Positions 34,607-44,457 are shown, counted from the stretch's first letter. The stretch: 64,000 bases of DNA from Puniceicoccus vermicola (GCF_014230055.1 NZ_JACHVA010000081.1:27883-91882), one strand, 5' to 3'. Program-made: numbers and translations. The notes: generated by a model from the letters alone, not told the origin.

Positions 34607-35557
34607 ATGAGGCATTTCCTGAAAGAAACGGACTTCAGCCCCGCCGAGATTCCATTAATCTTCAGCATGGCAGCAGAGTTCAAGAGGCTACGCGACGGGT
34701 CTTACCCCAAACCCCTCGAAGGGCAGAGCTGGGGAATGATTTTCTACAAAAACAGCACCCGGACCCGGATATCTTTTGAAGTCGGCCTCCGCGAGCTGGG
34801 AGCGCACGCCGTCCGCCTCGACACCAACGCGACTCAAATCAGTCGCGGCGAGAGCATCGAAGACACCGCCAAAGTCATGGGGCGCTACCTGCACGGCCTC
34901 GTCATCCGGACCTACGGACAGGAGATCGTCGATGAGTTCGCCCAGCACGCGGGAATCCCGGTCGTAAATGCGCTCACCGACTACCTGCACCCCTGCCAAA
35001 TCTACGCAGACGTCTTCACCCTTGCCGAGAAATTCGGCGAAGACGGCGCGGACCTGGCCTCTTTGAAGGGACGCAAGCTCGTCTTTTTCGGAGATTGCAA
35101 TTCGAACATGGCCAATTCCTGGGTTCTCGCCGGCGCCCTGTTCGGCATCGAAGTCGTCCTCTGCGGCCCTCCTTCCTTTGGCCCTGGGAAAGAAATTGCG
35201 GCGGAGTTGGCCCGGATCGCCCCCGGAAAAACTCCTGCCTTCACGGAGAATCCCGAGGAAGCCATCGAAGGCGCCGACGCCGTTTACACGGACGTTTGGG
35301 TCAGCATGGGAGATGAGGAAGAAGCAGCCGCTCGCCTAAAAGCGATGCGCCCCTACTCGGTGACGGCCGACCTCATGAAGAAGGCCAAACCGGAGAGCAT
35401 TTTCCTTCACTGCATGCCAGCCCACCCTGGCGAGGAGGTGACCCAAGAAGTTCTTTCCAGCGAGAAATCGGTTCTATTCGACGAAGCGGAAAACCGCCTC
35501 CATATGCAAAAAGCGATCCTTGCCCAACTGGGAGAATGGGCTAAACAAGAGAAGTGA
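34607..35557 (+). CDS. argF: Ornithine carbamoyltransferase
   Basis: The 316-residue enzyme makes citrulline from ornithine and carbamoyl phosphate in arginine synthesis. It has the carbamoyl-phosphate site STRTR (50-54) in [13 protein letters not shown], the HPCQ motif (128-131) that separates it from aspartate transcarbamylases (HPTQ), [11 protein letters not shown] and the ornithine/catalytic segment [11 protein letters not shown]. The last usually reads HCLPAHRGEEV, so Arg is replaced by Pro; the effect is unknown. No other arg gene is adjacent. The stop overlaps the GTG start of ppk (GTGA), implying coupled translation. Confidence 0.93.
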   Translation: MRHFLKETDFSPAEIPLIFSMAAEFKRLRDGSYPKPLEGQSWGMIFYKNSTRTRISFEVGLRELGAHAVRLDTNATQISRGESIEDTAKVMGRYLHGLVIRTYGQEIVDEFAQHAGIPVVNALTDYLHPCQIYADVFTLAEKFGEDGADLASLKGRKLVFFGDCNSNMANSWVLAGALFGIEVVLCGPPSFGPGKEIAAELARIAPGKTPAFTENPEEAIEGADAVYTDVWVSMGDEEEAAARLKAMRPYSVTADLMKKAKPESIFLHCMPAHPGEEVTQEVLSSEKSVLFDEAENRLHMQKAILAQLGEWAKQEK

Positions 35558-37797
35558 CCACTCGCAAACGGACAAATCTCTCTCTCCCGGAAGGAGTCAA
35601 AAGCCCGTTCCACGGGGACCGCCCCTTTTTCAATCGTGAGCTCAGCTGGCTCGCTTTCAACCAGCGGGTGCTCGAGCAGGCCACCAATCCTGACTATCCC
35701 CTCCTCGAGCGGGTCCGCTTCATAGCCTTCGTCAGCTCCAATCTGGACGAATTCTTCGAGATCCGCGTCGCCGGACTCATGCAGAAGGTGGACTCCGGCA
35801 TCACTCGGACGGGTCTCGACGGTCTCGAGCCCAAAGAGCAGCTCAACCGGATCCGCAAGATCACTTCCCGGCTGGTCAATGACCAGTACGCTTGCTGGAA
35901 CAACCAACTGGTCCCGGATCTCAAAGAAGAGAATATTGTCTTCAAAAAGGTCGACCAACTGACGAAAGCCGAGGACACTTGGGTCCAGAAGTACTTCGAA
36001 GAAAGCGTTTTCCCGGTTCTGACCCCGCTAGCGATTGATCCGGGACATCCATTCCCGCAGATCACAAACAAGTCCCTCAACATCCTCGCCTGCATTCGCA
36101 ACCACGAGGAAGGTGAGGAGGATCTACTCGCGATCCTCCCGGTTCCACGCATTCTCCCCCGCATTGTCGAAATCCCCTCCAAGGGCACCAAATACCGCAC
36201 CTACGTCTTCCTGAGCGACGTCATCGGAAAATATGCCAGCCAGCTTTTTCCGGGTTTCGAAACTCTCTCGACCCATGCCTTCCGCGTGACCCGCAACAGC
36301 GACCTCTACATCGACGAGGAAGAAGTGGATAACCTTCTCCAAACCATCGAGGAGGAATTGCACAAGCTGAAGAAGGGCGCCTCGGTGCGACTCGAGATTG
36401 CCGACACGGTTCCCGAAAACGCACTCGAGCGCCTACTCCAGGCGATCAACCTTTCGAAGGAGTCTGTCTTCCGCGTCGACGGCCCGATCAACCTCCTCCG
36501 AGTCATGGGTTTCTATGACATGGTGGACCGCCCCGACCTCAAGTTTCCTCCCTTCCCCTCATCGACTCCGCAGGCTCTCGCCGAGTCGACGAATATCTTC
36601 GATACGATTTCCCGGGAGGACTTTCTCCTGCACCATCCCTTCGAATCATTTACCCCTGTGGTCGAATTTTTGCGGCAGGCAGGCAAGGACCCGAAAGTCT
36701 ACGCCATCAAGCAGACGCTGTACCGCACCAGCGGCGACTCACCGATCATCGAAGCACTGATCGAAGCCTCGACCCAAGGCAAACAGGTCACCGCCCTCAT
36801 CGAGCTCAAAGCCCGTTTCGACGAGGCGAACAACATTCACTGGGCTCGACAGCTGGAGGATGCCGGAGTCCACGTCGTCTATGGCTTGGTCGGGCTCAAA
36901 ACCCACTGCAAGACCTGCCTCGTCATTCGCCGTGAGCCGGACAACACGCTGCGCCGCTTCGTTCACATGGGGACGGGAAACTACAACCCGAAGACCGCCC
37001 GCCTCTACACCGACTATTCGTACTTTACCGCCAAGCCACACATCACCGAGGAGGTCGCCGATCTCTTCAACTCATTGACCGGCTTCGCCCGCTCCCCCAG
37101 CTTCAAGCATCTGCTGGTCGCCCCTTTCAACCTCCACGCTTCGATCCAGAAATTCATCCGACAAGAGGCGACCAATGCCCGCGCCGGCAAGCCAGCCCGG
37201 ATCATCGCCAAGGTGAACAGCCTCATCGATCAGGAAACGATCGAGTCCCTCTACGAAGCCTCCCAGGCGGGTGTGCAAATCGATCTCATCGTTCGCGGGA
37301 TCTGCGGCTTGATCCCCGGCGTCAAAGGCCTGAGCGAGAACATCCGCGTCCGCTCCATCCTCGGACGCTACCTCGAACACTCTCGGATCTACTACTTCCA
37401 GAATCATGGGCGCAAAGCCCGCATTTACGTCGGCAGTGCCGACTGGATGCCCCGCAATTTCTTCCGCCGGATTGAGGCGGTGTTTCCCCTCGAAGAAACC
37501 GAACACCGGAAACACGTTCTGGAAACCCTCCGGACTTACCTCAAGGACAACACCCATTCGAAGCAGCTTCGTCCGACCGGCACCTACGCAAAGGTTCCCG
37601 TCTCCAAACGGAGCACTCCTTTCTCCGCGCAACATTTCTTTATGGAGCAGGCCCTAGAAGCCAGCAAACGCTCGAGCGAAGAGCTGGAAGCAGGAAAGCC
37701 CACCCTAAAACTACGGGGAGAGCCTCGCAATTCGCCAAGCGCGGATTCCACAAAAAAGACGGCGTCCGATCCGGACGCCGCCTCAAACGAAAAATAA
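35554..37797 (+). CDS. ppk: Polyphosphate kinase (PPK1)
   Basis: This 747-residue enzyme reversibly builds polyphosphate from ATP. Landmarks are [19 protein letters not shown] at the start, [20 protein letters not shown], the phospho-acceptor His471 in [20 protein letters not shown], and the second catalytic His609 in [12 protein letters not shown]. Length is slightly above the usual 690 because of a polar C-terminal tail. The start is a GTG overlapping the argF stop. A thioredoxin terminator from the other strand overlaps the last codons. The argF-ppk pairing has no obvious metabolic logic beyond a shared transcript. Confidence 0.96.
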   Translation: MTTRKRTNLSLPEGVKSPFHGDRPFFNRELSWLAFNQRVLEQATNPDYPLLERVRFIAFVSSNLDEFFEIRVAGLMQKVDSGITRTGLDGLEPKEQLNRIRKITSRLVNDQYACWNNQLVPDLKEENIVFKKVDQLTKAEDTWVQKYFEESVFPVLTPLAIDPGHPFPQITNKSLNILACIRNHEEGEEDLLAILPVPRILPRIVEIPSKGTKYRTYVFLSDVIGKYASQLFPGFETLSTHAFRVTRNSDLYIDEEEVDNLLQTIEEELHKLKKGASVRLEIADTVPENALERLLQAINLSKESVFRVDGPINLLRVMGFYDMVDRPDLKFPPFPSSTPQALAESTNIFDTISREDFLLHHPFESFTPVVEFLRQAGKDPKVYAIKQTLYRTSGDSPIIEALIEASTQGKQVTALIELKARFDEANNIHWARQLEDAGVHVVYGLVGLKTHCKTCLVIRREPDNTLRRFVHMGTGNYNPKTARLYTDYSYFTAKPHITEEVADLFNSLTGFARSPSFKHLLVAPFNLHASIQKFIRQEATNARAGKPARIIAKVNSLIDQETIESLYEASQAGVQIDLIVRGICGLIPGVKGLSENIRVRSILGRYLEHSRIYYFQNHGRKARIYVGSADWMPRNFFRRIEAVFPLEETEHRKHVLETLRTYLKDNTHSKQLRPTGTYAKVPVSKRSTPFSAQHFFMEQALEASKRSSEELEAGKPTLKLRGEPRNSPSADSTKKTASDPDAASNEK
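37752..37779 (-). terminator. Terminator of thioredoxin gene, embedded in ppk 3' end
   Basis: GGCGTCCG (37761-37768) pairs perfectly with 37772-37779 around a 3-base loop, and on the minus strand a T tract (A-run 37752-37757) follows. It is 65 bases past the trxA stop and lies inside the ppk coding sequence, so the two convergent transcripts overlap here. Confidence 0.75.
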
Positions 37798-37843
37798 GTT
37801 TTCGTGAACTCCAGAGCCGACTCGAGGTCAGCTCCCGGATGAT

Positions 37844-38164
37844 TTAGGACAGACGCTTCTTCAGGTCTTCCTTAGAGGTCAGACCTACGACTTGGTCGAC
37901 CATTTCGCCCTCTTTATTGAAAAAGAGGAGAGTTGGAATCGCGCGCACGCCGTGCTTTTGGGCAACTTCCTGATTCTCGTCCACGTTGACCTTGAAGACC
38001 ATAGCTGCGTCGCCGAGCTCACCAGCAACTTCTTCCAGAATCGGAGTCAGCGCCTTACAAGGTCCGCACCATGGTGCCCAAAAATCGACGACGGAGGGCT
38101 TCCCTGCAGCCTTGATCGTCGAGTCGAAATCCGCACTCGTCAGTTCTTTGATATTTTCTGCCAT
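37844..38164 (-). CDS. trxA: Thioredoxin
   Basis: The 106-residue protein has the redox site WCGPC (32-36) within FWAPWCGPCKALTPIL, the buried KVNVDENQEVAQKHGVRAIPTLLFF and a cis-Pro in IPTL. Length and motifs are those of classical thioredoxin 1, a cytoplasmic disulfide reductase. It lies six bases after a Pro/Ala/Lys-rich gene and ends a minus-strand set including scpA and hisI. A hairpin terminator lies inside the ppk 3' end. Confidence 0.96.
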   Translation of the reverse strand: MAENIKELTSADFDSTIKAAGKPSVVDFWAPWCGPCKALTPILEEVAGELGDAAMVFKVNVDENQEVAQKHGVRAIPTLLFFNKEGEMVDQVVGLTSKEDLKKRLS

Positions 38165-38170
38165 AATGTT

Positions 38171-39022
38171 TTAAAGTAGTTTGAGGATATCACTCAAAAT
38201 CAGGTAACCGACTGCGAGTGCTCCGACACATGTGAGAACGTCAATTGCAACGCCCACTGCAGAGACATCGCTATCCCGTTTCTTCCCGGTGTCAAACGTG
38301 ACAGCGGAACCACCCTGAGTAGGTTGCGATTTTGCCGAAGCAGCTCCAGGACGCACGACGTGCGGTTTTGGAGGCTGTGGCTTCGATGCCGGAGCTTTCG
38401 GCGCTTCGGGCTTGGCGGCTTCCGGTTTCGCTTCCTCGGAGGCGGCGGCATCCGGCTTTGGGGCGGCTGCGGGTTTCGGAGCTGGGGCTTCACCCTTGGG
38501 CTCTTCTTCCTTCGCTTCCGCCGGTTTCGGCTTCACGGGAATCTTTGGAGTCAGCTTCGGCTTCTCTCCTTTGGGTTCCAAAGTGGGTTTTGCGGCAACT
38601 TTCGGAGCTGGCTTCGGCGAAGGGGCTTCCGGCTCCTTATCAGCGGAGTCCGCAGAAGGAGTCGCGGGTTTCGGCGATCCAGCGGGCTTCGGGGCCTCTG
38701 CCTTCTCAGGCTCGGCTTCCCCCGCAGGCTTTTTCGGAGGCAATGGTGCCATGGGCTTCTTGGCCTTCATGTCACTCAAATTCGGAAGGCCTCCCGGTTT
38801 CTTCGGGGGCAGCTTCGGCTTCAGCATGGGGGCTTTTGCAGCAGGTTTCGGTGTTTCTTCAGTTTTCTTTTCTTCTTCCGCCATTGTTTCTGGGGGTTCG
38901 GGATGCAACAAGTCCTGACCTTTCGACCGAGTCATTCGAATAGAAGATCCCGCAGGCTTCGATGCCTTCATGGGGATACCACTGCTCTTCGAAGCGGATT
39001 CGGTTTTGGAGTCGGAGGACAT
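38171..39022 (-). CDS. Pro/Ala/Lys-rich protein with C-terminal membrane anchor, unknown function
   Basis: I do not recognise this 283-residue protein. Residues 1-245 are low-complexity and rich in Pro, Ala, Lys and Glu (repeated KPxP, PKPA and PPKKP units). They end in a single hydrophobic helix at about 258-278 (VAIDVLTCVGALAVGYLI), so it looks tail-anchored with a long extended cytoplasmic arm. Similar linkers occur in TonB and some division proteins, but no TonB domain is present. A conserved-looking FDTGKKRDSDVSAVGVAID precedes the helix. It sits six bases before trxA and 17 bases after an 80-residue gene in a set with scpA, hinting at a chromosome or cell-envelope role, unproven. Confidence 0.75.
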   Translation of the reverse strand: MSSDSKTESASKSSGIPMKASKPAGSSIRMTRSKGQDLLHPEPPETMAEEEKKTEETPKPAAKAPMLKPKLPPKKPGGLPNLSDMKAKKPMAPLPPKKPAGEAEPEKAEAPKPAGSPKPATPSADSADKEPEAPSPKPAPKVAAKPTLEPKGEKPKLTPKIPVKPKPAEAKEEEPKGEAPAPKPAAAPKPDAAASEEAKPEAAKPEAPKAPASKPQPPKPHVVRPGAASAKSQPTQGGSAVTFDTGKKRDSDVSAVGVAIDVLTCVGALAVGYLILSDILKLL

Positions 39023-39038
39023 AATCAGTAAGTAAAGC

Positions 39039-39281
39039 TCAGTTAGGGGTATTCTTATGGATAATATCTGACAATTCCTTTTTGTCCGTATCTTCTAAAG
39101 ACTTTCCCTTCCGGGACAGATCTTCAAAGGTTTTGACCAAAGTTTCCGTCATTCGCCCGTGGGTTTCTTCCGAACCTCCGACGATGGAAAACTTGTCCGC
39201 ACGGGTGACCCGCTTGTGACCATCGGAATGATCCAAGCCAATTCCCAGCAGATGCGCCTTTGCTTTTTTATCACGTTCCAC
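39039..39281 (-). CDS. Small conserved-looking protein, unknown function (80 residues)
   Basis: A charged, soluble 80-residue protein (GTG start) with a motif-like middle HKRVTRADKFSIVGGSEETH followed by an alpha-helical region (MTETLVKTFEDLSRKGKSLED). It sits between scpA (17 bases upstream) and the Pro-rich gene (16 bases downstream) on the same strand, with normal codon use, so it is likely real. The first residues (AKAHLLGIGLDHSDGHKRV) resemble small housekeeping orphans, but no family was identified. Confidence 0.65.
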   Translation of the reverse strand: MERDKKAKAHLLGIGLDHSDGHKRVTRADKFSIVGGSEETHGRMTETLVKTFEDLSRKGKSLEDTDKKELSDIIHKNTPN

Positions 39282-39298
39282 AGTCTCAGTATCCGGTT

Positions 39299-40078
39299 TT
39301 ATTCGATATTTTCAAGGGCATCCCGCGGTTCGGGGGTCCGGCAGGTAATATCGCCAAAGGCCAAATCCTGCTGGATCTCGAGCTTCCCGACCCGTGTTAG
39401 CTCCAAAACCGCGAGAAAGGTTGCGGCCAAGGTATTCAGGGAAAAACTTCCCGTAGCAAAGAGTTCGCTAAAACGAAACCCTCCCTGAGTCTTCAAACGA
39501 CCGAGAACAAACTCCATACGCTCGGCGACCGTTATCGGATCATCCTCAATTTCGCCGACGACGATTCGGTCCGCAAGTCGCCGCAGAACCTTGTTGAAGG
39601 CATTCCATACCTCAAGCTGATCGCTGGAACGGAGAGGGATCTCCTCTTCTTCGTTCTTACGGCCGACCTTGCGCGGGATGCGGTTCGAATTCTCATCCAT
39701 GAGATCTTCGAGCTGCCCGGACATTTCCTTGAAGGCGCGATATTCGATCAACTGCTGGACCAGCTCCCAGCGTGGATCCTGACCGTCCTCATCCTCTTTC
39801 TCGGCCTTGCCTCGCTTTTCCTTCGGAAGGAGGACCCGGCTCTTGATGTACATCAGAGTCGAGGCCATGACGAAGAACTCGCCGGCCACCTCCAGATCCA
39901 GCTCCTCCATCTCTTTCAGGATTTTCAGATACTGATGAGTGACCTCGATAATCGGAATGTCGTGAATGTTGATCTCATTGCGGCGAATGAGGAACAGCAG
40001 CAAATCCAAGGGCCCTTCGAATACTGGCAGGCGCACCGCGGGCTCTTCAGCAGAGAGCAACTGTTCGTCGGACAACAT
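39299..40078 (-). CDS. scpA: Segregation and condensation protein A
   Basis: The 259-residue kleisin has the family start VRLPVFEGPLDLLLFLIRR, DIPIIEVTHQYL, AGEFFVMASTLMYIKSR and a C-terminal winged helix (SLNTLAATFLAVLELTRVGKLEIQQD). ScpA bridges the SMC heads in condensin and is required for chromosome segregation. scpB is not adjacent in the window. It lies 21 bases after hisI and 17 bases before the 80-residue gene. Confidence 0.94.
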   Translation of the reverse strand: MLSDEQLLSAEEPAVRLPVFEGPLDLLLFLIRRNEINIHDIPIIEVTHQYLKILKEMEELDLEVAGEFFVMASTLMYIKSRVLLPKEKRGKAEKEDEDGQDPRWELVQQLIEYRAFKEMSGQLEDLMDENSNRIPRKVGRKNEEEEIPLRSSDQLEVWNAFNKVLRRLADRIVVGEIEDDPITVAERMEFVLGRLKTQGGFRFSELFATGSFSLNTLAATFLAVLELTRVGKLEIQQDLAFGDITCRTPEPRDALENIE

Positions 40079-40099
40079 TCTGAGGCTTCCGCAGAAGGA

Positions 40100-40519
40100 T
40101 CAGTCTTTGCAGAAAACCAACTGGTTCTCGTTCTCCGCATCGATCTTCCGATAGTAGCAACCTGAGCGGGCTTTCCCGTCTTTCCCCTTGGTGTGACAGG
40201 ACCCTGCGCCCTGAGGGATCACGCGGTACAGGAGTGAATTCTGCTCACAGTTCACCCGGACCTCAACGATCTTCAGCCAGTCGCCGCTGGTCTTCCCCTT
40301 GATCCAGAGTTCGTTCCGGCTCGTGCTCCAGAACGTCGCCATTCCCGACTCAAGGGTATACTGCAAAGCCTTCTCGTTCGCATAGGCGAGGATCAGCACC
40401 TCACCGTTATCGGCGTTCTGCACAACTACCGGGACAACATCACTCTCGGTCTTGGCAACCTTTTCCAACTTCGTGAAGTCGAGCTGCAGTTCGCTACCTT
40501 CTTCCAAATCTAGACTCAT
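40100..40519 (-). CDS. hisI: Phosphoribosyl-AMP cyclohydrolase
   Basis: The enzyme opens the adenine ring of phosphoribosyl-AMP in histidine synthesis. Motifs: VVQNADNGEVLILAYANEKAL, the substrate segment ATFWSTSRNELWIKG, SGDWLKIVEVRVNCEQNSLLY and the metal/catalytic Cys set GAGSCHTKG with SGCYYR. I chose ATG 40519 (139 residues) over an in-frame start at 40555 because it begins with MSLDLEEG after a purine tract and matches usual length. The C-terminus stops after the cyclohydrolase domain, so it is not a HisIE fusion. Confidence 0.93.
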   Translation of the reverse strand: MSLDLEEGSELQLDFTKLEKVAKTESDVVPVVVQNADNGEVLILAYANEKALQYTLESGMATFWSTSRNELWIKGKTSGDWLKIVEVRVNCEQNSLLYRVIPQGAGSCHTKGKDGKARSGCYYRKIDAENENQLVFCKD

Positions 40520-40651
40520 ACCCCCCAAACAAAGGACTCTGAGGCCGAATGCCAATGAATTTCGTCGGTTCAGAACACTGCTCTAATTCTAAAAAGCTGT
40601 CGCTTTTCCCCCATAAAACCCTTCTTGCTTCGGTTTTCCCGATTCGACAAA

Positions 40652-41344
40652 ATGGATTTATACATGCCCACTGAACAAGAACCGATTCCTCTACCCCGTC
40701 TCGAATCCCCCCATGAGATGAAGCTTTTGGATGTCCAAAAGAGCTTCCAGTCCTCCCCCAAACTTCCCTTCGGCCAAAACTGGTACGGAAAGACCGAACG
40801 CGATTTCCAACCCGGAACCGTCATGGCCTCCTGGTGCCCGGACTACCTACACATCTTCGCCGATTTCGAGGACGAGGACATCGTTCTCGCCGAAGGCTCA
40901 TCCCTAGCCAGCAGCCTGATCGTCGCGGACATTTTTCAGGTTTTCATCGATCGCCCGCTTCAGGGGGACTATCTCGAGCTCCACGTGACACCTGACAATC
41001 ACTCTCGGGCTCTTGCCTGGACTCCGGAGCGGCTCAACCAATTCCGCGAGGGCGAAATCTCGCTGGATGACATCCTCATCGACAACGACCAAAGTCTCCT
41101 CTCGGACACCTGGATCGAACAGGACGAAGGGTCCTGGCATGCGTACCTCAGGGTTCCCATCTCCTTGATCGATTCTTCATCCCCCCACTTCCAGGGCGAC
41201 CTCTCCGTCCGCGGGACCTTTTGCCGTTTCGACGCCTCACCGGACTCTCCGGCACCCGTTCTCTCCTCAACCTCCCCGTTCCTGTCTGGTCCCAAGTTCC
41301 ACGAACGCGAGGACTGGCACAATCTTCTCCTCCAAGAGAGCTAA
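40652..41344 (+). CDS. CBM9/DOMON-like beta-sandwich protein, function unknown
   Basis: A soluble protein of 230 residues from ATG 40652 (a TTG at 40625 and ATG at 40664 are alternatives). It contains [34 protein letters not shown] and [12 protein letters not shown], patterns of the carbohydrate-binding module 9/DOMON-like sandwich (strand-D-x-F-Q-V-F-I-D). There is no signal peptide, so if it binds sugar or haem it does so in the cytoplasm. It is divergent from hisI and 25 bases before the CvfB-like gene, with which it is probably cotranscribed. Family call is tentative. Confidence 0.65.
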   Translation: MDLYMPTEQEPIPLPRLESPHEMKLLDVQKSFQSSPKLPFGQNWYGKTERDFQPGTVMASWCPDYLHIFADFEDEDIVLAEGSSLASSLIVADIFQVFIDRPLQGDYLELHVTPDNHSRALAWTPERLNQFREGEISLDDILIDNDQSLLSDTWIEQDEGSWHAYLRVPISLIDSSSPHFQGDLSVRGTFCRFDASPDSPAPVLSSTSPFLSGPKFHEREDWHNLLLQES

Positions 41345-41369
41345 ATTTCCTCCTCTTCCCAAAAGCACT

Positions 41370-42206
41370 GTGGCACAAATCGGCAAAATCAACGTTCTTC
41401 CCATCATCGAATCCTCCGATCATGGATTCTATCTCGACGGCGGAGAACACGACAAAATCCTCCTCCCCAACGCCTACGTCGATACCACCATGGAGATCGG
41501 TAAGGAGGTTGAAGTCTTCATCTATGGCGACTCCGAGGACCGCCTCGTCGCCACCACCGAGACACCCTTGGTGCAAGCTGGAGAATTTGCCTGCCTCGAG
41601 GTCGTCCACGTCCACCCTCGCATGGGAGCCTTTCTCGACTGGGGCCTGCAGAAGGATCTCCTCCTCCCCTACCGCGAACAGGGAGAAAGAGATTTGCGCG
41701 CCGGAGATCTCGTCGTCGTTGCAGTTTACGTCGATGAGTATTCCAACCGCATCGTGGCCTCGACCCGACTTCATCGCCATTTCAGCAAAGAGGTGCCCGA
41801 CTACCAGCCCAATCAGCCAGTGGACGTCATCATCTATAGCCGTTCTCCACTGGGATATAAGGCGATCGTGGACAAGACCTACAGCGGCCTACTCTTCCAC
41901 GGAGAAACCTCCGACAAGCTGCACCATGGCGACCAATTCCAAGGCTACATCAAGAAGGTCCACGAAGATGGAAAGATCGACGTGCTCCGCGACCCGTTTG
42001 GCTATAAACGGGTCGATCCACTCTCCGAGAAGATCCTTGAGAAACTGAAGGCCGCCGAAGGACGACTCCCGTTCAACGATAAATCATCTCCAGAAGACAT
42101 CCGGACCGAGTTCGGCTGCAGCAAGCAGGCTTTCAAGCAGGCCATCGGCAACCTCTACAAACAACGCCGCATCGCGATTAACAAAGCGGGCATTGAGCTG
42201 GTGTAA
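41370..42206 (+). CDS. CvfB-like S1-domain RNA-binding protein
   Basis: The 278-residue protein carries tandem S1-like domains ([55 protein letters not shown]) and a C-terminal winged helix ([22 protein letters not shown]). This is the architecture of CvfB/YitL, an RNA-binding regulator. It begins with GTG at 41370, as no ATG is close. The CBM9-like gene is immediately upstream; the downstream gene is convergent. RNA targets are unknown. Confidence 0.88.
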   Translation: MAQIGKINVLPIIESSDHGFYLDGGEHDKILLPNAYVDTTMEIGKEVEVFIYGDSEDRLVATTETPLVQAGEFACLEVVHVHPRMGAFLDWGLQKDLLLPYREQGERDLRAGDLVVVAVYVDEYSNRIVASTRLHRHFSKEVPDYQPNQPVDVIIYSRSPLGYKAIVDKTYSGLLFHGETSDKLHHGDQFQGYIKKVHEDGKIDVLRDPFGYKRVDPLSEKILEKLKAAEGRLPFNDKSSPEDIRTEFGCSKQAFKQAIGNLYKQRRIAINKAGIELV

Positions 42207-42246
42207 AATTCCATGCCTCTCTCAGGTCGGCCACTCGACCCGATTG

Positions 42247-43683
42247 TTACAGCGAAAGTCGCCAGATGTTCCAAGCTAGCCCGCGGTTCGAGCGAAAATA
42301 GATCGCATCCCCATCAGGAGAGAATACCGGCTGATCGTCACGGGACGAGTTCGTGGTCAGTTGCCTCACATTCGAACCGTCCGCATTCATAATCCAGATA
42401 TCCAGACGGGTCGGCTCTTTCTCTAGATTGGCACCCCGGTCAGACGCAAAGACGATCTCGCCGCCATCTGGAGACCAGGATGGATACATATCATTGGAGG
42501 CTCCGGTAGATGCGAGCTCGGTAACTTCGGAGCCGTCAGTCCTCATTTTCCAAATTTTATTCGACTCCGTAGAGGTGTTGTAACGAGTAAATAGCAGCGA
42601 TTTCCCATCGGGCGAGACCCGCGGACGAAATCCCGTGCGAAGCTGTGAGGGAGGGCCGTTCGGAAGAGGCTGGGACCATATCTGTGGTTCTTTCAGCCCA
42701 CGCAGGTAAGAAGAGTAAAAGATTCGCTCACCGGATGGTTCGACATCAGGGAAATTATCGCGCCCTGATTGAGAAGTCATGAGAGTCGATCCTCCTCGTC
42801 CCGTCGAAGCGATCCGAAAAATCGAAGATCCGCCCGCACGGTTCGATGCAAAAAATAGAAAATCACCCTCGGGAGAATAAGTGGGCTGAAGATCGAAATA
42901 CCCCGTCTCAGTCCTCCTGACCAACCCCCCAGTTCCATCCACCCCTGCACTCCAAATCGAGCTGGACGCACTGGGATTCTCGAAGGGATTCGAAATATCG
43001 ATCAAGGAAAGGGCAATACCATCCCCTCCCGGAAACAACGAAAAGGAATCGATGACACGATACCCCATTATCTCCGTAACTCGAACCAGAGCATCAGCAT
43101 TCCCGCCACTTTCGACAATGGTCGGGCTCGAATACACCCGAGAAATAGTCAACCTCCCGTCCGACAAATTTCTGGAGAGAACCGCAAAGAGGTTTCCCGG
43201 ACTCACTGGCACGAGCTCAACATTCAGCTCTGGGGAATTGGCAGGCCCCACGACAATCTCCTCATCCATGTAGCCTTTCATCTTGAGAACCAAGGGCAAT
43301 TCTCCTTCGAGGTGAAAGAAGTCATAGGGAGTAGTTCCCATAACTCGCCCGTCCTCACTAAAAACAAGCGCGCCCTCCGGATCTGTATTCAGTGCCAGCG
43401 GCATTTGCCGGACCAGTTCGACTCTTACTTCAGGAGCCGAAGAAGCATCCACAGTGAGGCTTTCATTCAAATATCCCTCAGCCAATAAATCGAGGGTCTT
43501 CGAGAACATAGAAGAGACTTCGACATTCACGGGGGTAGTCCCGATATCCTTCCCTGAGGATGTAACCTTCGCTCCCACCGGATTCGATTCAACCAAAACA
43601 GGGACAGACTTACATCCGCTCCCGAGGAAAAGCGTGAAGAGAATTCCAATCGCGGAAAATATCAAATGACGAAAAATACTCAC
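42247..43683 (-). CDS. Lipoprotein with PEGA repeats and TolB-like beta-propeller
   Basis: The 478-residue protein (GTG start) has a lipoprotein signal ending LGSGC. PEGA-type repeats span about 25-135 (VESNPVGAKVTSSGKDIGTTPVNV, NTDPEGALVFSEDGRVMGTTPYDF are two). A WD40-like PD40 propeller follows (about 190-478) with repeated PTYSPEGDFLFFASNR, PSWSPDGGEIVFASDRG and PVFSPDGDAIYFRSNRG. It resembles TolB-like sensors in the envelope, but without the Tol neighbours a Tol role cannot be claimed. PEGA regions often bind partners at the membrane surface. It is a single gene, convergent with the CvfB-like gene. Confidence 0.82.
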   Translation of the reverse strand: MSIFRHLIFSAIGILFTLFLGSGCKSVPVLVESNPVGAKVTSSGKDIGTTPVNVEVSSMFSKTLDLLAEGYLNESLTVDASSAPEVRVELVRQMPLALNTDPEGALVFSEDGRVMGTTPYDFFHLEGELPLVLKMKGYMDEEIVVGPANSPELNVELVPVSPGNLFAVLSRNLSDGRLTISRVYSSPTIVESGGNADALVRVTEIMGYRVIDSFSLFPGGDGIALSLIDISNPFENPSASSSIWSAGVDGTGGLVRRTETGYFDLQPTYSPEGDFLFFASNRAGGSSIFRIASTGRGGSTLMTSQSGRDNFPDVEPSGERIFYSSYLRGLKEPQIWSQPLPNGPPSQLRTGFRPRVSPDGKSLLFTRYNTSTESNKIWKMRTDGSEVTELASTGASNDMYPSWSPDGGEIVFASDRGANLEKEPTRLDIWIMNADGSNVRQLTTNSSRDDQPVFSPDGDAIYFRSNRGLAWNIWRLSL

Positions 43684-43881
43684 AGGTCTGTTTTGCTCCA
43701 GAAATGATTACATAGCGAGAAAAACCTGCACCCAAAACAGATCTACCTGCGAAAAAGGTTTGGCTCCAAAATCGAACCAATCCAATCTCTTGCATCTTTC
43801 CGCTTGCCAGTGATCATTCAGACAACGCCCTAAACGCGCCTGCGAAATCAGGAAGATCAGACCCGTTCACCGAAATTTATT

Positions 43882-44388
43882 ATGCGCTTCTTAACCCTTA
43901 TCCTATTTTTGGCCCCGCAATTCTCATTTTCGTCGGAGAGATTTTCCGATCTCGCCCTCTTCCAAGACATGAGCGGAAAATGGGAAGGTAAGATTGTAAC
44001 TCATGTCACCGATCCACCCTCCATTTTTGGAAAAGCGGACACGGAGAACACTATTTCCGAAGACGGGAAGACCTTCACCATCGAGACAACAACCCAGTAT
44101 CGTGGACAAAAAATAATGACGAAAGGCATCTTCTCCAAACTACAGGAGGATGGCACCTTTACCGTAACCATCATTCTTCCCCGGCTCGATGCACAGAAGC
44201 ACCAAGGGCGGATTTTGAAGAATCTCAATGGCTATAAAATCACAGGATTCAATCCGGCGCGGCAAAGCGACTTCGCGAGCACCACGGTCCTCAATGGAAA
44301 CCGAATCGGGTTCGTCCTCATCCTTGCGAATGAAGAGGGAATCTATGAAATCGCTGAACAAGGTTCGCTCACGCGAATCATCGATTGA
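43882..44388 (+). CDS. Small secreted protein, lipocalin-like strands, unknown function
   Basis: A 168-residue protein with a signal peptide (MRFLTLILFLAPQFSFS) and a beta-rich body: MSGKWEGKIV, TFTIETTTQYRGQKI, GTFTVTIILPRL and NRIGFVLILANEEGIYEI. The W-x-G start of the body and strand pattern resemble DUF1579-like or lipocalin-type barrels, but the match is not firm. It stands alone, 198 bases from the divergent PEGA gene and 69 bases before the convergent PurF-like gene. Function unknown. Confidence 0.6.
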   Translation: MRFLTLILFLAPQFSFSSERFSDLALFQDMSGKWEGKIVTHVTDPPSIFGKADTENTISEDGKTFTIETTTQYRGQKIMTKGIFSKLQEDGTFTVTIILPRLDAQKHQGRILKNLNGYKITGFNPARQSDFASTTVLNGNRIGFVLILANEEGIYEIAEQGSLTRIID

Positions 44389-44457
44389 ATCGAGGAAAAC
44401 GAATCCTCAACTCGGTTCAGCCACCGCCGATTCTACGCAGTCCTCCGGAGGAGGAGC

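Noticed and set aside
44441..44452. Palindrome TCCTCCGGAGGA between the secreted-protein gene and the PurF-like gene as a terminator
   Set aside because: No loop and no T tract on either strand; probably chance in GC-rich sequence.
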